From assembly GCA_003991915.1 (NCBI GenBank), contig RQTK01000058.1, positions 120,615 through 184,614 of the forward strand: a DNA stretch of 64,000 bases. Direction: 5' to 3'. Positions 56,301 through 64,000 of this stretch are shown here, piece after piece. This stretch comes from Elysia chlorotica. Taxonomy: Eukaryota > Mollusca > Gastropoda > Plakobranchidae. The notes below the pieces were generated by a model, which saw only the letters and a program-made list of their open reading frames with translations, made no database searches and was not told the origin of the DNA. A program made the translations under genes and the position numbers. Numbering within the stretch: the first letter of the stretch is position 1; each line of letters begins with the position of its first letter.

Positions 56301-57280
56301 ACAGACAAACAGACTGACAGACAGAGACTGAGAGTGTATAAATAATTCGTTCCACCAATTAATAAAAGCGATTCGCCTCTAGGACGCCTGCAACAATATG
56401 CGTGTGCTGGTGTGTCACAAAGGATCAACGTAGAAGTATACGTTAAGAAAAAAAATAAAAATTTTAAGTGGGAATAAGTGGTTTGGGTTTAGGAAATGCA
56501 GGTGGGAAATAGATAGGAGAATAGCATTCTATGGAACGGACGAATACGGAATATTATTTTAATTAAGGCGATTCGGAGATACACAATTTGATTGAAAACT
56601 GAAAAGGCAGTGGGCAAGTTCAGTTGTGGTAACTTGACTTACATTAAAAAAATTAATGTGGCGGGGTCAGCAATACAGAGCTATTGAATACATTCAATTA
56701 AGGAGCTTAATCATTATTGTTGCAAATTCAGGCTCTCAATGATTCTCATGTTGCAACTTCAGGCTCTCAATGACTCTCATTTTTTGCTGACCTATTTTAT
56801 GGATCTAAGCCAAAGATAAAGCACATGCATGAGATAAATAACGGAAGAGGCCAGAAAATAATCTAAAGGGACTTTAGAGCAGGTAAAATATGTAAGCTTA
56901 GATAAGTTATTACTTTAAATATACAACGTATACAGTTGGTGTGATAGGGACTGACTTTTTAGTTTAAAAGGAATGCACAGCAATGATTAAAACATGGCCA
57001 TGACTTGCTTGGTATGGGTCATAGGACAGCTGCTGGTTACATGTAACTATGTAGTTATGCATCCGTTTCATGTTGATGCTGCTACTGTTTATTGTTGTTT
57101 TTTTGTTTTCTGTTGCTGTTGTTGTTGATGATGATTATTATGTTATTGCTTTTGTTTTGTTGCTGTTGGTATTGTTGTTGTTGTTGCTGCTGCTGTTGTT
57201 TTGTTGTTGTTTAATAGAATAATGGCAATAGTGATTAGGTTAATTTTGACGAAAAGGACAAACGTGGTGGTTATGAGAAA

Positions 57281-57443
<163 letters not shown>

Positions 57444-60400
57444 AGAAACGAATGGGACACGAAAATTACCAAAGATTACTTTACTCTTTCCACGGATCTG
57501 TTGACATGCCGTGAGCCAGGCTTTGTTTTTTTACGAGGAATAGTTTAGTCAAAATTAGTTATAATTGCACGTCATGGTAATTATCCCCGTGATAAGCAGC
57601 ACCTTCTATCCAGATCTAGATACGTTGATAGAATCATTTTTCATGTAATTTAAATTAGTATCTTTTGTCTTAGCTTGGGTATGGCCTCAACGGTATGGTT
57701 ATAGACCGTATAGGGGAGTTCCTTACACTTCTAGGATTAGATAAATGAACAGGATATATAATTATTTCTCTAGTTAGTAGCAGATAGATACATACTTGTT
57801 TGTATTACCGATTAGGTCTTATCTTTTAGGATTAACCTTTAAGTGACCGATTGTTGTTTTACTTGTTCTCTGCCTTTTTTTTCTGAATAAATTGACGTCG
57901 CCTACAAAAAATTAATATTCAATAATGACGCCAGCGGTAGAGCATCGGTATAGGGAAGATAGGCAAAAGCGCACAGCAGCGGTATACAGCGGTATAAGGA
58001 CATAAGGGTTACAAAGGGGATTTTCGTTACAAACAAAACTGACTAGACCTATCGCCATGCCGGATCTTATTCGAAAATTGAAGAGTCACGGGGAATGGTG
58101 AAATAGGTGGATTTCAGGACTACAAAATACGTGGGCTAGGCATCTTGTTACGAAAATCGGACGTATGGCGCACGTTGCATGTATCGAATGGGTTAAGTCA
58201 CTGTTTTTTTATTATTAACTTTATCACTATAATTAACTTAATCACTACTACGACTTCGAGTGTTATTATCTTTATCCACATGTATTCACTGTGATCTTTA
58301 AATTGTGAACTCTATTGTGTATGGGCTCAAGAAAGAGATTGCCTATACCCTTGATCCGAAAACCTGTCGTCAGTGTGTTGCATAATTAATCCAATTTGGA
58401 TGAATCCAGGACTCTAGTACTAACGGTAACTAATTATGACTTTAGACCTTGAGTTATTGGTTCTACTATAGCTTTACGCCTTTGCGCATTATCTCATTTA
58501 GTGGATTATTTAGAGCCTCGGTATTAACAACAATGCGGCCTTTGTCTAGCTGTCAACACCGAAAACAAAACCAATTATACATATTTAATATGGTGGTTCA
58601 AGACTTGAGCTGATATCCCCGATTTTTTGTCCAGTTATTGTATTTTGTCGGCTAAGTTTTTGTTTAATTTTTGTTTTGTATTGTGTGTTTTTTGTTTTTG
58701 TTTTTCTTTTACAAAACTTTATTAATATGATCGTGTGACTTAAGGTGTTTTCGTAAGTAATGTATGAATATTTTGATTAAGAAAAGCTACCATTAATTTG
58801 CAAAAGTCAAACATTTTCTTTGATTTTACAAACATTTTTTACAATAGGCGTGTAATCCTTTACTCCAATTGTATTGTTGTTTTCTTAATAAGTAATTAAA
58901 AATAAGATTTTGTTAATGCGCCATTAAAAAAAAGACCATTTTCACGGAGGATACAATAAATTGCCAGTTTTGTAAAGCAGTGAAAAAAATAGGGATAATT
59001 TTATGGGAATTCATTGTAAATTAAGCATTAATTGATTAGTAAATTACAACTCTTTCTGATTTTTTATATCACAAATATTAAATATTTCCCACGTTAAGCC
59101 CTTCTATTGTTCTAATGGAGCAGCCACCAAGATCGAATTTGGGGATCATGAAGAAATTTATTACTTAATATCAGACATTGAGCATCTTCATGAATTATGC
59201 AGTCCAGAACTGTGCAATGATCCTAAATCTGTTTGTTTATCGTCTCTTTATCTCTGTAAATGACAGAAAGCTCAACCCAAAAACTTTTTTCTTTCAGAGT
59301 TTATAAATACGGCCGGTAAGGGATCGATGCTATTCCAGGATGTTGCCTAACTTAAAGAGGATTTTGTGAATTAGACCAGTGTTTTATGAAGTGGGAACTC
59401 AGCGGGTGGTGGTGTCATTTCGATACTACTCGCTAAACCCTTAACTGGCATTACACAGAAATACTTCGCAGCTGACACGAAACACCGAGTTTACTGCTGG
59501 GTAAGGTTGTGTGAACAGTGCTAATGTGGGCTTCAGGTAATATTGATTGATTGACAACTAACAAAATAATGTTCACCTATCACACGAAACAAACAGGAGA
59601 AATGGTGGGGGATAAAGAGAGCAAAGGAAGGGAAAAATGTGTGCGTGTGTGTGTGTGTGGGGGGGGGGGGTTGTAGAACTAAAAGACGGCATGAAATTAA
59701 CTTTAAACTTAAGAGATGAGAACAAATAAAATAGATATTTGGACCAAGATGCATTCGGTTGCCTCATTAATGGACTATTATGTTTATCGACGCGCACAAA
59801 AACAATCAGCATAGATTTCTATCAATAGAAATCTGTGTCTCTCAGTCTTTGATAGTGAGAAGATCTTGGCCGATTATCGATATCAAATGCAGACCTCTTG
59901 TAAGTAAGTATTTGCAATCATTGACATCATGCACTGAAAAGCACTTCAAGTCTACTGATAAAAGACGAAAATGGCATTGCTGATACGAAGAAATAATGGC
60001 CCTATGCCGTGTGCAGTAGTTTAAACTGGTACTGTTCTATTTAAGTTTACCCGTTCCATGTCAGGAATTATTATTGAAAACTATTACTTTTAGTGCAAAA
60101 ATAGTTATGCGATAAAAAAAACCCCTCACTATTATGAAGGGTAAGAAAGCTAACAACAGAATCAGTGGTTTAACAATTAATATAATGTATACTTTCATTT
60201 ACTGAATAAATTTGAAAACTTAAATAAATTAAGTGAAGTGCGTTATAATAAAGGGATGGAAACAAATCAATGGAAACTTGATTTGTCAATCATACGGTAA
60301 TATATAAACTATTTTCCCTTACTTTTGTACACTTCTTTTTGCTTCATTAAAGCGCTATGGGAAACACTACCAACTAAATAACGAAAGCCACAACTATGAC

Positions 60401-62796
60401 AAATCCAATCTAGAGGTTGTAATAATCATCCTTATCAACAAATAACTTAAATTACAACGGAAAGGTCGAGACCTCATTGATTCTGATGACACACTAAAAC
60501 GGCTTTTTTTCGTAGAAATCCTGGTTTAATACGTTTTTTATGGGGCAATAACAAGTTAACAAGTCAGGTCTTTTCTGCAGGTGACATTTTCTCACCGTCT
60601 ATCGCCACTCACACAAAACCATTCACTTCACTACTACTCTTGCAAGCTCAGAGTGAGTACCAATCTTTTCAGTGTCACAACCGATACATGGACCAGATAA
60701 GATCAGCTCGTGCTCCAACTCTCCGAAGCAGTGCAGTTTGTTCAACTCTCCCAAATCGAGATTTAACTTCTCATTTTTTATATACATTATTTCATTCTCT
60801 GAGGCTGTATTCAGATAGCCTAATTCAATTGTATTGATACCTTATTCATTATGCATTGCACACAGCAGCTTAAAATTAATGATTTCCTGTTTAGACAACC
60901 CAACAGATGAGATCAAAAGCACGAAAGAAGTGGTGTGCACATGTCAATCAAAATACATGTAACTGATTTTATATGCTGGTAATACAATGAATGAAACAAT
61001 AAGCTTATATTGTTTTAAATTAAAGCGCTACCTTCTCTCATATTATAATATTAATCAATTATATCAATATGTGATTATTACAACTTTCATTTTCACAGCT
61101 CTTTTTGTATACGAATTTGCTCAAACATAGACCAATTGATATTTTTAACAGATCACCGCAAATTTTGAACAAAAAATGAAGTAAAGTACGAGCAAGTGCA
61201 ATTATGTGAGAGATAGTTCAAAGAGCACCTTTCGACCCGAGGCTGAAAATCTTTAAAGCTTTGATGGCAATGACCATCAACACTCTCGGTTGCTTAGAGT
61301 AAACAATTATGTCACAGTAAACGCTCTTGTCTAGAGCAAATGTATCCTTCCCTACTTTGTGTTGCTCATCAGGGCACATTTTCGCCAGTCCATAACATTA
61401 AAATCAACAGAGCTATTAAGACATGAACGATTTTTAAGGGGCATCAAGGAGAAACCAAATCCATTTCCAGCGAGGCGACAAGAACCGTTTTGGCGTGGCT
61501 TTCCTATCAAACACAACATGATACACGCCAGCAAAAGGCCTGGAGTAAGTGCGAGAGACACCCAGAGGGCTGCACTGACGACAGACGTATGAGGCTCCCG
61601 GCTTGGTGGAAATATCGTTAAGCAGTTCATCTCGGAGAAAGAAGACTCCCCGTCGCTCCCGCTGCCGTTACTTTTTGTGACTTAATCGCTCCTTGGTGCC
61701 TTGTTCTGATAACAAGTTCTGAGAAACAAGTGTAGAATATAATGTAACATTTTAAGTGTACATGGCGTTTTTCAGATGCCCGCAGCGATAAGCTGCTAAT
61801 GAGCTGTACCTTATACAAACAGTTCACGTATTGGAACGGTTTTCTATATCGGGTTCTTTCCTCGTGTTATCTTTTCCTTAACGGTTTGCGTGCTTGTTTT
61901 TTTATGTTACATGTATTTCTACATTGCATGCTCGGTATGCTTGCCACAGTTCGTTGAAAAAAAAGATAAATAATATGCCAATATATAAGCATAGGCACGC
62001 AGACAGATTCAGTAAAGTTTGACACAAATGAAAATTTTATACACCACTAGATTGTGGAAACCAATATTGTTAGCTTTGTGGATATAGTGAGCAATGCATG
62101 CCTCATCTAGCTGTATCGCTCTGGCAGGCATGCGCGTGAAGGAGTGGTTATTCAATTACATGCATGTACATCTTGGCCTTGCATCCTTCAAGTAAGAATG
62201 TCATAGTCATCTGTTAATCGAGACATCTTGAGGTTTCCATGGTTCAAAATCTCCTTGTTCTAACAAACCGCAATAATATGGAAGTTCAATGCCATTCTTT
62301 GGTCTTGTGTTGTTCTCAAAGTTATCGACATTGCAAATTAATCAACAATTAATTGAAGGGACTATCGCAATGCATGTATAACGCTATTAGAATCAGTAAC
62401 AATACTCAAGTCATGCCCTACGAGCTTTATTAATTGACCTGAAAGATTGACTCATATAAGCTAGGTAAGCTAGAGATGAGCGTTGTCTCTCATAATCATG
62501 AGGCAACCAGGAGATCCGTTTATCTAGTATGGCCAATTACAGGGGTTTGGTGTGGACACATGATTGTACATGTTGTACCTTCGTGAGGTAGACTTAGAGG
62601 TTGTCTGTTTGGTCAAAAATTATTAAATTAAAAGGCAGATCAAGCCCCCGCTAAACCGTTTAGGCTGGGCTAAGTTAGTTATACATTATAACTTTTTACA
62701 ATATCTTTTAGTTAAAATCCTCTTCATTAGACCTCCAGACTACCAAGAATCGTATTCCACGTTCACTTTAATCCCGTTTCACATACTCACCAGTAA
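57444..62796. other. AT-rich intergenic sequence, no firm gene
   Basis: Only one weak coding candidate (61352-61630, listed separately). A short GT and poly-G tract lies at about 59640-59670. No RNA gene, SINE S1 copy or LINE domain was recognised. Confidence 0.45.
61352..61630 (-). CDS. possible exon with one transmembrane-like segment, unidentified
   Basis: An ATG-started frame of 92 codons with balanced codon use contains a hydrophobic stretch of about 25 residues (SAALWVSLALTPGLLLACIM and onward) followed by basic sequence (GKPRQNGSCRLAG) and several Cys. The opposite strand is open over the same bases for 77 codons, so chance is a real alternative. No family is recognised and flanking splice sites are not distinctive. 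Confidence 0.15.
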   Translation of the reverse strand: MNCLTIFPPSREPHTSVVSAALWVSLALTPGLLLACIMLCLIGKPRQNGSCRLAGNGFGFSLMPLKNRSCLNSSVDFNVMDWRKCALMSNTK

Positions 62797-62984
<188 letters not shown>

Positions 62985-63514
62985 CAAATCAACTGGTTAG
63001 AATTTGGAACCAACACCGTAGTATTTGTATTGAATTGCTACACAAATCAAGACTGGAAAACTAATCGGATAAGTGTGCGCCCCAGTGAAGTTAGTCATGT
63101 ACTAATTGGGCGCCTTGATAAAGAGATACCTCGACCCATAGCAATGCGGCACACGCCTCCTCAAACATTTTTGAAGAGTGAGCGGTAGCTGCCCGTAATA
63201 TGTACCGTCCTATTTTATGTCTTTGTCCATGTTCTTTGCTCACAGGAACTTTTTGCTTGTGCAGTAAGAACTAAACAATTTGGAAGCAATCTTGGTGTAA
63301 ACGAGCTTTCCTATTTCCACATCTATCAACAGACAATGCTTTCCCGCTGAGAATGGCGAAATCTGAGAAAGGCCAGCCTCTGTACGTCCTGTGATTAATG
63401 GTAAATTTAATATTATCCTGCCCAACGAACTTGTTGTTTTCTTACTACTACTTTTTGGTTATAATAATATCAAAATCGTTTCTTGTTTCTTTCATTCCAT
63501 TTCAATGCCCTATG

Positions 63515-63522
63515 TCATTCTC

Positions 63523-63563
<41 letters not shown>

Positions 63564-63604
63564 ATCTCTCTCTCCTTCTCTCTCTCTATCTCTCCCTTCC
63601 CTCT
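63515..63604. repeat. (CT)n microsatellite, interrupted
   Basis: CT run with CCCT, TTAT and CCTT interruptions. It resumes at 63711-63750 on the other side of a SINE fragment. Confidence 0.95.
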
Positions 63605-63710
63605 CAGGAGTCATGGTAGAATCGCCCTGGCTCGTGTCTGGCAGCACATAAAGTTGTCAGACGTCAGTCCTGGGGCTCTTCCTCAATATAGCATATATAA
63701 CTTAACTTAA
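63605..63710 (+). mobile_element. SINE S1 fragment flanked by (CT)n
   Basis: Contains AGGAGTCATGGTAGAATCGC, CTGGCTCGTGTCTGGCAGCA, AAGTTGTCAGACGTCAGTCC and a TATAGCATATATAACTTAAC end. Head and 3' tail are missing. The CT microsatellite lies on both sides. Confidence 0.75.
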
Positions 63711-63894
63711 CTCTCTCTCTCTCTCTCTGCCTCTCTGTCTCTCTGTTTCTCTCTCTTCACACTCTGTCGATCTTTCTCTTATTGAGCCATTTATACATCA
63801 TTTTTATTTCTTTTTGTAAGAGCGACACACACAGATGTATACACAATTATATATAATTATAGAGAGAGGGAGGGAGACAGAGAAGATATGAGAA

Positions 63895-64000
63895 GAAGAA
63901 GAAAAAAATAAGAAAAAGGAGAAGAAGAAGAAGAAGAAGAAGAAGAAGAAGAAGAAGAAGAAGAAGAAGAAGAAGAAGAAGAAGAAGAAGAAGAAGAAGA
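63895..64000. repeat. (GAA)n microsatellite running off the window
   Basis: Imperfect AGAAGAAGAAA sequence becomes perfect GAA repeats from about 63920 and continues to the last base, so its full length is unknown. Confidence 0.97.

Overview
This is eukaryotic, intron-rich animal DNA. It is AT-rich overall and crowded with microsatellites, minisatellites, tRNA-derived SINEs and decayed non-LTR retrotransposons. The texture (many AGGCCTA, CTAGATCTAG and TACATGTA words, a recurrent SINE, LINE endonuclease fragments) looks to me like a mollusc, most likely a gastropod. That assignment is inference: no rRNA or mitochondrial marker is present. One assembly gap (Ns, 17816-18068) lies inside the window.

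Layout. 1-26 kb has no gene I can name. It holds tandem repeats, SINE copies, one LINE 3' end (22.1-22.4 kb), a probable non-autonomous hAT DNA transposon (22.79-24.29 kb), one unidentified candidate coding exon (4630-4998, +) and one promoter-like segment with a possible non-coding first exon (about 11.77-11.95 kb, +). 26.34-30.48 kb (-) carries the last five-exon-equivalent part, seen as four coding exons, of a glyoxylate/hydroxypyruvate reductase (GRHPR type). It covers the cofactor-binding and catalytic C-terminal two thirds; roughly the first 100 residues are absent. 32.78-37.99 kb (+) carries the last seven coding exons of a type-I ferlin (dysferlin/myoferlin-like): final C2 domain, ferlin C-terminal region, transmembrane anchor and stop. 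A second possible terminal exon lies at 39.2 kb. 46.42-52.68 kb (-) is a complete eight-exon 4-hydroxy-2-oxoglutarate aldolase gene (HOGA1 type, 328 aa) with every splice phase consistent. 53-64 kb is repeat-rich intergenic DNA ending inside a GAA array.

How the genes relate. HOGA1 releases glyoxylate (plus pyruvate) from 4-hydroxy-2-oxoglutarate in hydroxyproline catabolism, and GRHPR reduces glyoxylate to glycolate, so the window links two steps of glyoxylate metabolism on the same strand about 16 kb apart. The ferlin lies between them on the opposite strand, tail to tail with HOGA1. It is a membrane-fusion/repair protein with no known metabolic tie.

Most notable structural point: GRHPR (leftward) and the ferlin (rightward) both lose their 5' halves at the same 2.3 kb interval (30482-32783), which is filled by a LINE and a SINE. 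A rearrangement breakpoint or an assembly mis-join there explains both truncations at once. I found no convincing wholly new system. The best leads are this breakpoint, the GRHPR/HOGA1 linkage, the SINE family with its conserved central domain, the hAT-like element, and microsatellites nested in minisatellites.
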